A DNA stretch of 64,000 bases from positions 62,001 to 126,000 of the forward strand of contig JASJAO010000003.1 of assembly GCA_030066975.1 (NCBI GenBank), given 5' to 3'. Below the pieces are notes generated by a model. It worked only from the letters and a program-made list of their open reading frames with translations, did no database searches and was not told the origin of the DNA. Both the position numbers and the translations under genes were made by a program. Of the stretch, positions 19,196-26,452 are shown piece by piece. The stretch comes from Henriciella sp. Its GTDB lineage: Bacteria > Pseudomonadota > Alphaproteobacteria > Caulobacterales > Hyphomonadaceae. Every line of letters starts with the position of its first letter. Position 1 is the stretch's first letter.

Positions 19196-19324
19196 TTTCC
19201 TCCACCCGTTCACGGGGGGAGGTGCCCGAAGGGCGGAGGGGGGCAGAAGCGGCCAACGAATCTTAGAAACCAGCCCCCTCCGAGCCGCTGAGCGGCCCAC
19301 CTCCCCCGCAAGCGGGGGAGGAAA
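19196..19324. repeat. Inverted pair of type-A intergenic repeats
   Basis: Two copies of the CCTCCCCC/GGGGGAGG repeat face each other directly after the dehydrogenase stop. Copy one is 19196-19245, from TTTCCTCCACCCG to GCGGAGGGGGG. Copy two is 19271-19324, from GCCCCCTCCGAGC to AAGCGGGGGAGGAAA. Together they can form a large stem-loop that may protect or end the upstream message. Related units are at 7822 and 25713. Confidence 0.75.
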
Positions 19325-19396
19325 ACGAACCCTAAAGGCCATCGCCTTGATAGACCTAAGCCTCAATAAAGTCGGAGGACAAGGGCGGAAAAACCT

Positions 19397-19520
19397 TCAC
19401 CCCAAACCGCAACACTCCGACTTGGCGGGTGGCGTGCTCTGCTCCGGGATGGGGTTCCGCAGGTTTTGGCCGTGGGTCGGAAGGTCTCCATGGAGTGGAG
19501 CAGCTCCCAGACAGCCGCCA
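19397..19520 (-). pseudogene. Decayed 3' fragment of an arsI-like gene
   Basis: On the minus strand this stretch matches the 3' end of the intact arsI at 20411. The nucleotide core GTCTCCATGGAGTGGA is shared, flanked by further near-matches such as CTCCCAGAC. In translation, VWELLHSMET corresponds to VWEMFHSMET. A frame change then gives PTHGQNLR for PTYGHDLR, and the end retains ECCG before a shifted stop at 19397. Only about the last 40 codons are recognisable, and no start or metal-binding N-terminal half is found upstream. It is a relic of a duplicated or rearranged arsI. The rest of 19325-19697 shows no gene. Confidence 0.8.
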
Positions 19521-19697
19521 AACATCCCAGACCAAGTTGGGGGAACCGGACGGTTCTGTTTCTCACCCAAAACCTGAAACGGTCCAAAGCACAGATATCG
19601 GGCGACACAAGCCGCGATCAAACACAATCGCGTGTGTATGCTTGAACCGGGCGCTGGTTCTCTTAGGGAGACAGGTTCTTCAACCTCGGAGTTCTTT

Positions 19698-20372
19698 ATG
19701 ACATCGCGTTTCCTCCCCGGCCTTGCCGCCGCCACGGCCCTCACCCTGGCGGCTTGCTCAGGCGCCAATACCGACACGGACCAGCCGCTCTTCGTCCAGG
19801 CGGTGAATTTTGATGACTTCACCCCGGCTGAAGGGTGCACGCTGGATGAACCCGATGCCCGTTATCGCGCCTGCCTTGACCCGGATGAGCTCTATGCCGC
19901 CGCCGTTGCCTCGGCCCAGGCGGCGGACAACCCGCTGATGATTGTCTGGGGCTTTGAGGAATGCCCCTTTTGCATGAAGTTTGAGGCCGAGGAGATGAAC
20001 CCTGATAATCCACGCATGACGTCTCAATTCGTCAGCGAGGTGCTGAGCGAGAGCCAGCGCGCGGACTTACCAAACAATGGCGCGGACTTTCAGATCAGCG
20101 TCGTCAACATCCATGTCCGCGCTGAAGCAGGGGCTGCGCTCGCTGAACGGCTCGGCGTCACCGATATTGCTCGCGAGCGCGGCTGGCACCGGGTCTGGTC
20201 GCCATTCGTCACTTTCACCCAACCTGGCTCTGACACATTCGTTGCCCAGACCCAGTTTGAGCAAGGCGAAAAACCTTGCGTCTACGAAGACGACTTCGCG
20301 ATCAGCCTTGAGCAGCTCGGCTATGTCCCGGCTGATCCGACCCGCGAGCGGGCCATGTGTGCGGCGAGCTGA
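19698..20372 (+). CDS. Thioredoxin-like lipoprotein with CPFC motif
   Basis: A 224-residue predicted lipoprotein. The signal MTSRFLPGLAAATALTLAAC ends at lipobox Cys20. A thioredoxin-fold segment contains WGFEECPFCMKFEAEE near residue 95, with the CPFC redox pair. A conserved-looking RGWHRVWSPFVTF near 167 may supply the cis-proline strand. It probably reduces, oxidises or shuttles disulfides, or binds metal, in the periplasm. The ATG at 19698 is preferred over a 22-codon upstream extension because it starts the signal peptide. It converges on arsI. A partner is not evident. Confidence 0.78.
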   Translation: MTSRFLPGLAAATALTLAACSGANTDTDQPLFVQAVNFDDFTPAEGCTLDEPDARYRACLDPDELYAAAVASAQAADNPLMIVWGFEECPFCMKFEAEEMNPDNPRMTSQFVSEVLSESQRADLPNNGADFQISVVNIHVRAEAGAALAERLGVTDIARERGWHRVWSPFVTFTQPGSDTFVAQTQFEQGEKPCVYEDDFAISLEQLGYVPADPTRERAMCAAS

Positions 20373-20410
20373 TCCAGCCGGGAGCTGATTTTTCGTATGC
20401 CCTTGCAGGG

Positions 20411-20863
20411 TCAGCCGCAGCACTCCCGCGCCTTCACATTCTCTTCCGGTGTCCATTCCTTGAATGCCGCGCTGTCGCGTAAGTCGTGGCCATAGGTCGG
20501 GATCGTCTCCATGGAGTGGAACATCTCCCAGACGACACCCTGCGGGTCTTTCGCCCAATGTTTGTTGGAATGGGCATAGCAGCAGTTTGCGTCCGGTTCG
20601 GCCAGCGTCGATTGTTCGGCTGCCTGGAGCGCCGCGTTCAGGTCCTCAAGCTCGGCATCGCTATCGACCTGAATGCCGACATGATCAACGCCGCGTACGG
20701 CGCCGTCCCGCTGACTGACGGCCAGATTGATCCGTGGATCGTCCAGCATCCATTTCATATAGTCAGGCTTTTCAACGCTCGGCGCTTGCCCGAACAGCGC
20801 ACTGTAAAAAGCTTTAGTCTGCGCCATGTCGGCGGCACTAATGTGGATATGTAGCCTTTTCAT
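20411..20863 (-). CDS. arsI: ArsI-type organoarsenical C-As lyase (VOC fold)
   Basis: A 150-residue vicinal-oxygen-chelate dioxygenase. Predicted metal ligands are His5, His61 (in VDHVGIQ) and Glu113 (in VWEMFHSMET). The vicinal cysteines Cys94-Cys95 in DANCCYAHSN match the arsenical-binding pair of ArsI, which cleaves the C-As bond of methylarsenite or aromatic trivalent arsenicals. The close relative CadI is the alternative. The end RECCG adds another vicinal cysteine pair. The ATG is 2 bp from the end of an inverted-repeat element, and the AAAGGG ribosome site lies inside that repeat. arsR lies upstream on the same strand. Confidence 0.87.
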   Translation of the reverse strand: MKRLHIHISAADMAQTKAFYSALFGQAPSVEKPDYMKWMLDDPRINLAVSQRDGAVRGVDHVGIQVDSDAELEDLNAALQAAEQSTLAEPDANCCYAHSNKHWAKDPQGVVWEMFHSMETIPTYGHDLRDSAAFKEWTPEENVKARECCG

Positions 20864-20865
20864 TG

Positions 20866-21175
20866 GAGCCCTTTCTTTCCAAAAAGAATCATTTGGCCGC
20901 TGGGATTTTTCGCTCTGGCAAGGCGTGATGGGCGACGCGGTGCGAGCACCGTTAGCCGATCACAACGCTGTCCAGAGTGGAAAAGAACAAGGTCAGATGA
21001 TTTGAGAGAATAATGTGGATAACTCAGGACTTTGGGACAACCAAAGCTTGATGCGTCTTTGCTCAAGATCTGCGTCGAAACGCTCGACCGATGCCCGCAT
21101 CGCTCTTGCGCTTTCTCCTTGCCCTTAAACAAATCCATCATCACCAAACTGGTCCTTTTTGAAAAGAAAGGGCTC
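20866..21175. mobile_element. MITE-like 310 bp element with terminal inverted repeats
   Basis: The segment between arsR and arsI is bounded by inverted repeats: 20866-20886 (starting GAGCCCTTTCTTT) and 21155-21175 (ending AAGAAAGGGCTC). They match at 20 of 21 positions, with weaker similarity extending about 10 bp inward. The left end lies 2 bp from the arsI ATG and the right end touches the arsR stop. An inner imperfect inverted repeat is at about 20909-20979. There is no transposase and no obvious target duplication. It may be a miniature inverted-repeat transposon, or a structured intercistronic RNA. One weak 95-codon reading frame inside is not believed. Confidence 0.65.
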
Positions 21176-21501
21176 TAAATCTCCTGCTGGTTCATGAGGG
21201 ATGTTTCAAGATCGGGGATACCGGCGCAGCAATCCTTCATCAGATACCCGGCCAGATCTCTGACGGCGTCAAAATCGACCGAAGAATAAATCTCCCGGCC
21301 GCGCCGGTTTTGTTCAATCAATCCAGCCTCTACCAACGCTTTGAGATGGTGTGCAAAGGTTGAGGCCGGGACGCCGAGCGTTTGCCGAAGCTGGCCGACT
21401 GAGAGGCCATCGCTTCCCGCCTGTACCAGTTTCCGCAGCACCCGAACCCGATTGGGGTGGCCAAGCGCGGCGAACATCATTGCTGAGCGGGCTTCATCCA
21501 T
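21175..21501 (-). CDS. arsR: ArsR-family metalloregulator
   Basis: A 108-residue winged-helix repressor. The family core MFAALGHPNRVRVLRKLV and the DNA-recognition helix VPASTFAHHLKALVEAGLI are clear. The only cysteines are the pair Cys91-Cys92 in MKDCCAG near the C-terminus. This is the region used by Acidithiobacillus-type ArsR, but the third cysteine is missing; regulators with only two cysteines can favour trivalent organoarsenicals. It lies upstream of arsI and would derepress it when the arsenical binds. No Shine-Dalgarno sequence precedes the ATG, so the transcript may be leaderless. Confidence 0.9.
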   Translation of the reverse strand: MDEARSAMMFAALGHPNRVRVLRKLVQAGSDGLSVGQLRQTLGVPASTFAHHLKALVEAGLIEQNRRGREIYSSVDFDAVRDLAGYLMKDCCAGIPDLETSLMNQQEI

Positions 21502-21504
21502 GAA

Positions 21505-21535
21505 TTCGATATAACTAGTTTTTTCGTTATGTAAA
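21505..21535 (-). promoter_or_regulatory. arsR: Candidate arsR promoter and operator
   Basis: An inverted repeat ATAAC-N10-GTTAT spans 21511-21530, directly upstream of arsR. On the minus strand it overlaps plausible promoter elements, a TTTACA and a TATATC-like box 17 bp apart, with the ATG only about 7-8 nt further on. This arrangement fits autoregulation by ArsR and a leaderless or nearly leaderless message. It is inferred from position and symmetry only. Confidence 0.45.
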
Positions 21536-21617
21536 GCTCGAACTGAAATCGCGCTCGGGTTCGGACTTTGAAGCCGATCGGTTTGCAGTCCGCCTTAGAG
21601 CGACTTAAGCTGCGCCG

Positions 21618-22526
21618 ATGTTCGACACGATCCTCTATGACATCGACAAAGGCCGCGCGCGGATCACCCTCAACCGGCCTGACAAACTGAACGCGATAAG
21701 CCTGAAAATGCAGGCAGAACTCGCCGAGGCGCTGTGGGACGCCGATGCGCGGACAGACGTGCATTGTGCCATCATCAAAGGGGCCGGGCGCGCTTTCTCT
21801 GCGGGCTATGACCTTTCCGGCGGCGACAGTGTACCGATCTCTCGCCTGCAGGCGGCAAACCCGGATGCGCCTTATCGCGGCGCGCGCAGCGTTGACGATG
21901 ACATCTGGCAACTGGAGCGGGCGCAGCGCTATCGCATGGCGATCTTTGACATGCACAAGCCCGTCATCGCGCAGGTCCACGGCCACTGCAAAGCCGGTGG
22001 CACTGATCTGGCCCTGCTCTGCGATATGGTGATCATTGCCGAGGACGCAGAGATCGGCTTTCCCGCAGGCCGCGATCTCGGTTCTCTGCCCAATCAGCTC
22101 TGGCTGCACACGGTCGGGCCGCAATGGGCCAAACGTCTCCTGCTGACCGGTGACAGTCTTACCGGCGCAGAAGCGGCGCAAATCGGCTTTGCTCTGAAGG
22201 CGGTGCCCGCCGACCTGCTGGAAACCGAAGTCGAAGGGCTCGCGGACCGGCTCGCCCTCATCGATCCAGACATTCTCGCCGCCAATAAGCGTGTGGTGAA
22301 TATGGGGCTGGAGCTGATGGGCGCGCGCACCCTGCAACGCTATGCGGTTGAGAATGACGCTCGCGGTCATCAGGCGGCCAGCGCCCGCGCTTTCATGAAG
22401 CGGGCCTCAGAGGTGGGGCTAAAGCAAGCACTCAAAGATCGCGACGCCCCCTTCGGCGACGGCCGGGCGCGGGTCGATGGCCCGGAGCGCCGCGATGAAA
22501 ACGGACGCTTGATCGACGACGCATAA
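21618..22526 (+). CDS. Crotonase-superfamily protein (enoyl-CoA hydratase/isomerase-like)
   Basis: A 302-residue crotonase-fold protein. The CoA-binding opening ITLNRPDKLNAISLKMQAEL and the oxyanion-hole region GAGRAFSAGYDLSGGD are clear. The second half has VIAQVHGHCKAGGTDLALLCD. The usual paired catalytic glutamates of enoyl-CoA hydratase are not both evident, so it could be a hydratase, isomerase or hydrolase. The C-terminal extension with a degenerate charged tail is longer than the classic 260 residues. The stop is 8 bp before the polyamine decarboxylase start, suggesting cotranscription without an obvious pathway link. Confidence 0.86.
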   Translation: MFDTILYDIDKGRARITLNRPDKLNAISLKMQAELAEALWDADARTDVHCAIIKGAGRAFSAGYDLSGGDSVPISRLQAANPDAPYRGARSVDDDIWQLERAQRYRMAIFDMHKPVIAQVHGHCKAGGTDLALLCDMVIIAEDAEIGFPAGRDLGSLPNQLWLHTVGPQWAKRLLLTGDSLTGAEAAQIGFALKAVPADLLETEVEGLADRLALIDPDILAANKRVVNMGLELMGARTLQRYAVENDARGHQAASARAFMKRASEVGLKQALKDRDAPFGDGRARVDGPERRDENGRLIDDA

Positions 22527-22534
22527 AAGCGCAC

Positions 22535-23677
22535 ATGCGCGCAATGACGGAAGACGCCCTGCCCACCCCGACCTTTGTCCTCGACGCGGCCCGCCTGCGC
22601 GCCAATCTCGAGACTGCAAACCGCATTCGTGAGGAAGCTGGCTGCAAGGTCCTGCTCGCGACCAAGGCCTTCGCCTTGCCCGCTGCTTTCCCGATGATGC
22701 GAGGCGCTCTCGACGGGACCACCGCCAGCGGCGAGCATGAGGCGCGGCTCGGCGCCGAAACGTTCGGCAAAGAGGTGCATGTCTACTCCCCCGCCTATAC
22801 GCGCGGCGAGATTGAGCGGCTGACCACACTGGCTCAGCACATCTATTTCAATTCGGCTGAGCAGCTCGACACGTTCGGTGACCTCGCGATCGCGGCCGGT
22901 TGCCAGATCGGCCTGCGCGTCAATCCGGGCTATTCAAACGCCACCCTGGGCGGGGCCTTGTATGACCCGTGCGCGCCCGGCAGCCGGTTTGGACAGACCG
23001 CAGACACGCTGGATCAGGTCGACTGGTCAAAGGTCGATATTTTCCACGTCCACGCGCTGTGCGAGAGTTTACACGAAGGCTCGGTTGGCCTGATCAACCA
23101 TGTGGCGAAAAATTTCGCGCGTCAGGTGAGTATGGTTAACGCGGTGAATTTTGGCGGCGGCCATTTCCTCAACAAGCCTGGCTATGACGTGGATGCGCTG
23201 ATCACCGCGATCCGCGACTTCAAGGCTGAATTCGGCGTCGAGGTCATTCTGGAACCGGGCGCCGGCCTGGTCGTGAACACAGGCGAGCTGCAGGCGCGCG
23301 TCCTCGCGCTCCACCACAATGACGGGGCGGTTGCGATCCTTGACGCCAGCGCCTCCACCCATATGCCCGACGTTCTGGAAGTGCCTTATCGGCCGGAGAT
23401 TATCGGCGCCGGTGAGCCGGATCAGAAACCGCATACCTACACGCTTGCCGGGAAGACCTGCATGACCGGCGATGTCATCGGGAAATACAGTTTCGACGCG
23501 CCGCTCAAGCCCGGCGACAGCCTGATCTTCACCGACCAGATGCACTATAGTTTCGTGAAGACCAACACGTTCAACGGCACCCCCCTCGCCAACCTCGCCC
23601 TCCGCCACGAGGATGGCCGGATCGAGATGCTGAGCAACTTCGGCTACGAAACCTTCCGCGCGCGCCTGGGGCAATAG
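22535..23677 (+). CDS. nspC: Carboxy(nor)spermidine decarboxylase
   Basis: A 380-residue PLP enzyme of the alanine-racemase/ornithine-decarboxylase fold. The Schiff-base lysine lies in LLATKAFALP near residue 43. The PLP phosphate region includes NFGGGHFLNKPGY, and ILEPGAGLV follows. The catalytic cysteine is in KTCMTGDVIGKYS near 307. It removes the carboxyl group from carboxyspermidine or carboxynorspermidine made by the dehydrogenase encoded at 17974. In alphaproteobacteria the product is usually spermidine. A second in-frame ATG lies 9 bp downstream at 22544. Confidence 0.92.
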   Translation: MRAMTEDALPTPTFVLDAARLRANLETANRIREEAGCKVLLATKAFALPAAFPMMRGALDGTTASGEHEARLGAETFGKEVHVYSPAYTRGEIERLTTLAQHIYFNSAEQLDTFGDLAIAAGCQIGLRVNPGYSNATLGGALYDPCAPGSRFGQTADTLDQVDWSKVDIFHVHALCESLHEGSVGLINHVAKNFARQVSMVNAVNFGGGHFLNKPGYDVDALITAIRDFKAEFGVEVILEPGAGLVVNTGELQARVLALHHNDGAVAILDASASTHMPDVLEVPYRPEIIGAGEPDQKPHTYTLAGKTCMTGDVIGKYSFDAPLKPGDSLIFTDQMHYSFVKTNTFNGTPLANLALRHEDGRIEMLSNFGYETFRARLGQ

Positions 23678-23819
23678 CCAGCGTCCCAGCGCGGCTCAAA
23701 CAGAGGTACAAACCCGGAGACCGGTTTGGCGCGAGTTAAGGACTCTGAGCTAAAGTCTGCTCCCGGCGTCAAAGCAGACATTACGGGCGCGCAACACTCA
23801 ATCTTACATTCATTATCGC

Positions 23820-24692
23820 TCAGCGGGTACTCTGAATCCGCCGTCTAATATCGATCAGGCGCCCGACCTGCTGCACGAATGAAGGCACACCATCCAAGTT
23901 ATGTTCGACGCGCAGCGCATAGGACAGCACGGCGAATACGTCGCCAGCCATCACGCCGTCGCCTGTTGCGGCGCGGTAGATCACGATGATCACAGCCACC
24001 AGTGTAAAAAGCTGCGCCAACGACCAACTCGTCGCATCGAGATCGGACAAACGAATGCGCCACCTCGCCAGGCGACCAAAATGCACGTGCCAGCGTCGTG
24101 GTCTATGATCACTGATGACTTCGACCTGTTTTTCCCATTGTGAGTTCAAAGCAACGTTGTTCCGGTAGGCTCGCATTCCTGTCACAGCGTTTATGATCAG
24201 GATCGGAACCATCAAGGCCAGCATCACTAACCCTGAGCCGAGGTCGTATAGGGCGAGGAACACGAGACTTCCGACCAAGCCGACAATCATAGCAAGCAGA
24301 AAAGGCATTTCGTGTTCTAGAAATTCTATCAGCTCATCGATCATTTCTACGCGCGTAGTGATCTCGCTGACAGAGACCCCATCCTTTCTTTGATCTCTCA
24401 CCGTCTTAGTCCCCATAAGGGCGTTTAGGCGGGAAAACAGACGCGTGTCATAAAGCTGTCGGAAGGCTCCCACAGCTATGTGCGCAAGCCAAATCGCAAC
24501 GAGCGGCCAAACAAGGTTGGTTTGCCCAATGATCAGTCCGTTGATCGCAAGGCCAATCGCCCAGGGATATGCAAGTTCAAACAGGTTCTCGAAAAAAGAG
24601 AGCGTATAGGTGAACGCGATTGGCAGCGTTCGCTGTTTCAGAGCCCCGAGCGCGGTGTCGTTGTCTTGCGCTAGAACGTCGCGGTTTTGCAT
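23820..24692 (-). CDS. ABC exporter six-transmembrane domain without ATPase
   Basis: A 290-residue membrane protein resembling only the transmembrane half of an ABC exporter. Hydrophobic helices lie at about 28-58, 65-85, 128-150, 155-178 and 225-250, with cytoplasmic loop sequence such as LNALMGTKTVRDQRKDG between. No Walker A, signature or Walker B motif follows, and only 142 bp separate it from the next gene, so the ATPase is absent locally. Stand-alone proteins of this kind are known but uncharacterised. It could work with an unlinked ATPase or be a truncated remnant. It is more AT-rich than its neighbours. Confidence 0.75.
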   Translation of the reverse strand: MQNRDVLAQDNDTALGALKQRTLPIAFTYTLSFFENLFELAYPWAIGLAINGLIIGQTNLVWPLVAIWLAHIAVGAFRQLYDTRLFSRLNALMGTKTVRDQRKDGVSVSEITTRVEMIDELIEFLEHEMPFLLAMIVGLVGSLVFLALYDLGSGLVMLALMVPILIINAVTGMRAYRNNVALNSQWEKQVEVISDHRPRRWHVHFGRLARWRIRLSDLDATSWSLAQLFTLVAVIIVIYRAATGDGVMAGDVFAVLSYALRVEHNLDGVPSFVQQVGRLIDIRRRIQSTR

Positions 24693-25056
24693 CTTACACC
24701 TGTGAGTTGAGCCTCAGATGACAATCTCGAATATCACAGTGAAATCAAATCAAACCTGCGCTCAATCTCAATGTCCGCTTTTGACTGCAGACATCACAAG
24801 TGTCCTTTTTAGAACGTCGTGAGCCTCTGCGCTGGGTCAGACCGATCTGTCGCTGCCGCCCGGTTTGATTGTGGTCGCTCTACACCGTTTAATTGGGCCG
24901 TCCATCAGCCGGTCTTGCGGCGGGATTGCGAGGGGACTTATCCGCCGGTTTTTGTGGCCCCGGTTCACGCTGGATGGCGCGGCCCAGCTGTGCAAGGCAT
25001 CGTAGAGGGGCAATTCCCAATCCGACCGAATTGCGCCCCATGCCATCCTACTGCGC
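24693..25056. other. Intergenic region without a supported gene
   Basis: This 364 bp gap separates the ABC membrane protein from the divergent hypothetical gene. Three overlapping frames are open across parts of it, but none has a ribosome site, a recognisable motif or convincing codon use. The half near 24720-24800 is AT-rich and probably carries the promoter of the ABC-type gene. I see no repeat or RNA here. Confidence 0.4.
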
Positions 25057-25698
25057 ATGTCATCCACCGCTGATCCTCTCGCGCATTTTCAGGCTCAGGG
25101 CGAATTGCTCATCGCCCGGATTGTGTCGCGGGATCATTTGCAGCTCGCGCCGGTGCAGATCAGCAAGGCCGCTGCCGCGCGCCTGCGCCAGGGTCTTCGC
25201 GCGCTGGAGGCTTATGTGCGGCGGGTCCTGTTCTGCTTGGCCCTTGCCATGGAGCCCGGCCTCAAGCCCGACAATTGCCCCCGAAATCCCCGCGAGCGGG
25301 TGCCAGATCCCGATCGCAAACCCGGGTTCAAACTCTTCACAGGCGAGCAGGACTGCCCCGATTTCACAGACTTCCACGACCCCTGGGCCGACCCGAAACC
25401 GAGACCGCCGCACGGCCTGCCGGTCTTCACTGCGCCGCTGCTGGGCCGGCTCAACGCATTGAAAACGCTGCTGGAAAACCCGTTTGAGCGCGCCAAACGC
25501 CTCGCCTTCCACCTTGCCCGCTATCGCCCCGGCTGGCTGTTTGCGCCGGGCCGAACCGGCGATGTGCCCCACCGTTGGGGCACCGAGCTTTCCGCCACCT
25601 TCACCGCCATGGGCCACCAGATTGTGGCCGCCAGCAAAGCGCGCCCACCCCCGATCGGCCCCCGTCCGGTCAAGCCACCGCGGATAAGATGGCTTTAA
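25057..25698 (+). CDS. Hypothetical protein, proline- and arginine-rich
   Basis: A 213-residue protein that I do not recognise. The N-terminal third (residues 40-70) contains RLRQGLRALEAYVRRVLFCL, an amphipathic to hydrophobic helix. The middle is rich in proline, aspartate and arginine, and the end is PVKPPRIRWL. Similar basic, proline-rich proteins occur in alphaproteobacteria without assigned function. Codon use favours G or C in third positions as in its neighbours, which supports it as coding. It stands alone, followed by a repeat cluster. Confidence 0.6.
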   Translation: MSSTADPLAHFQAQGELLIARIVSRDHLQLAPVQISKAAAARLRQGLRALEAYVRRVLFCLALAMEPGLKPDNCPRNPRERVPDPDRKPGFKLFTGEQDCPDFTDFHDPWADPKPRPPHGLPVFTAPLLGRLNALKTLLENPFERAKRLAFHLARYRPGWLFAPGRTGDVPHRWGTELSATFTAMGHQIVAASKARPPPIGPRPVKPPRIRWL

Positions 25699-25712
25699 CT
25701 CTCAAACCCCTT

Positions 25713-25908
25713 TGCCCCCTCCGCCCTTCGGGCACCTTCTCAGCGCAATCGTATACGATTGCTTATGCTTCGAAGCCCGCGAGCGGGGGAGGATGCTGGC
25801 GCAGCTTCCGGTCTTTTTCCTCCCCCGGTTCACCGGGGGAGGTGGGCGCGCAGCGCTCGGAGGGGGCATGTTCTTGTCACCGCGCTAAGAGGCTTTGCCT
25901 CACGCTTT
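25713..25908. repeat. Composite palindromic repeat cluster with a nested palindrome
   Basis: Type-A copies face each other at 25713-25793 and 25813-25868. The first copy is interrupted: the usual join of GGGCACCT to CCCGCGAGCGGGGGAGG is split by about 35 bp that contain the perfect 18 bp palindrome GCAATCGTATACGATTGC (25745-25762). A type-C hairpin, CACCGCGCTAAGAGGC followed by TTTGCCTCACGC, lies at 25877-25908, as it does at 8014. The nesting suggests one small repeat inserted into another. Confidence 0.75.
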
Positions 25909-25944
25909 GCAAAAAAACCGGTGAAAAAACCCAACCCATACCCA

Positions 25945-26322
25945 CTACCCAGCCGGCTCCCACAACTCGATCGGGTTGCCTTCCGGATCGTAGACGCGGG
26001 CAAAGCGGCCATTCGGATAGGTCTCCGGATCAACGGTGACCTCATTTCCATTGGCTTCCAGTTGCGCCACCATCTTGTCGAGGTTGCGCACCCGGAAGTT
26101 CAGCATGAACGTCTTGGACTTGTCGTCACCAAAATAGTCCGTGTCAGCCGCAAAGGGCGCGAATACGGTCGGGCCCTCATTCTGATGCCAGGGCTGGGTC
26201 TCATAATCACTGGGCACCGGATCAATCCCGAAATTCTCGTCATACCAGGCAACCAGCGCCTTGGTGTCCTTGGCGCGAAAAAAGAACCCGCCAAACCCGG
26301 TAATTGTTTCCTTCTCGGCCAT
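25945..26322 (-). CDS. VOC-family (glyoxalase/bleomycin-resistance-like) protein
   Basis: A 125-residue vicinal-oxygen-chelate protein. It opens MAEKETITGFGGFFFRAKDT, then KALVAWYDENFGI, and ends with the typical FARVYDPEGNPIELWEP containing the metal-ligand glutamate. The family includes lyases, dioxygenases and drug-binding proteins, so the reaction is not predictable. The start at 26322 has a GGGAGG site; a 27-codon upstream extension is rejected. It is not closely related to the ArsI protein at 20411, since it lacks the vicinal cysteines. It is divergent from an SDR gene. Confidence 0.83.
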   Translation of the reverse strand: MAEKETITGFGGFFFRAKDTKALVAWYDENFGIDPVPSDYETQPWHQNEGPTVFAPFAADTDYFGDDKSKTFMLNFRVRNLDKMVAQLEANGNEVTVDPETYPNGRFARVYDPEGNPIELWEPAG

Positions 26323-26452
26323 GCCCGCCTCCCTATTCGTGATGTACTGCAAACTATGACCCGAAAACGCTATTGACGCAAAACCGGGTGCGCCTACTCT
26401 CAACGCTCAGCCCGCGACGTGAACAAACCCTACCGATTTCGGGACTTTTCTT

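Noticed and set aside
20860-21147. 95-codon frame inside the inverted-repeat element
   Set aside because: It runs through the left repeat and reaches into the arsI start, has a weak start and no family features. The element is more likely non-coding.
24837-25067. 76-codon minus-strand frame between the ABC-type gene and the hypothetical at 25057
   Set aside because: No ribosome site and no motif. It overlaps the start of the plus-strand gene at 25057, which is better supported.
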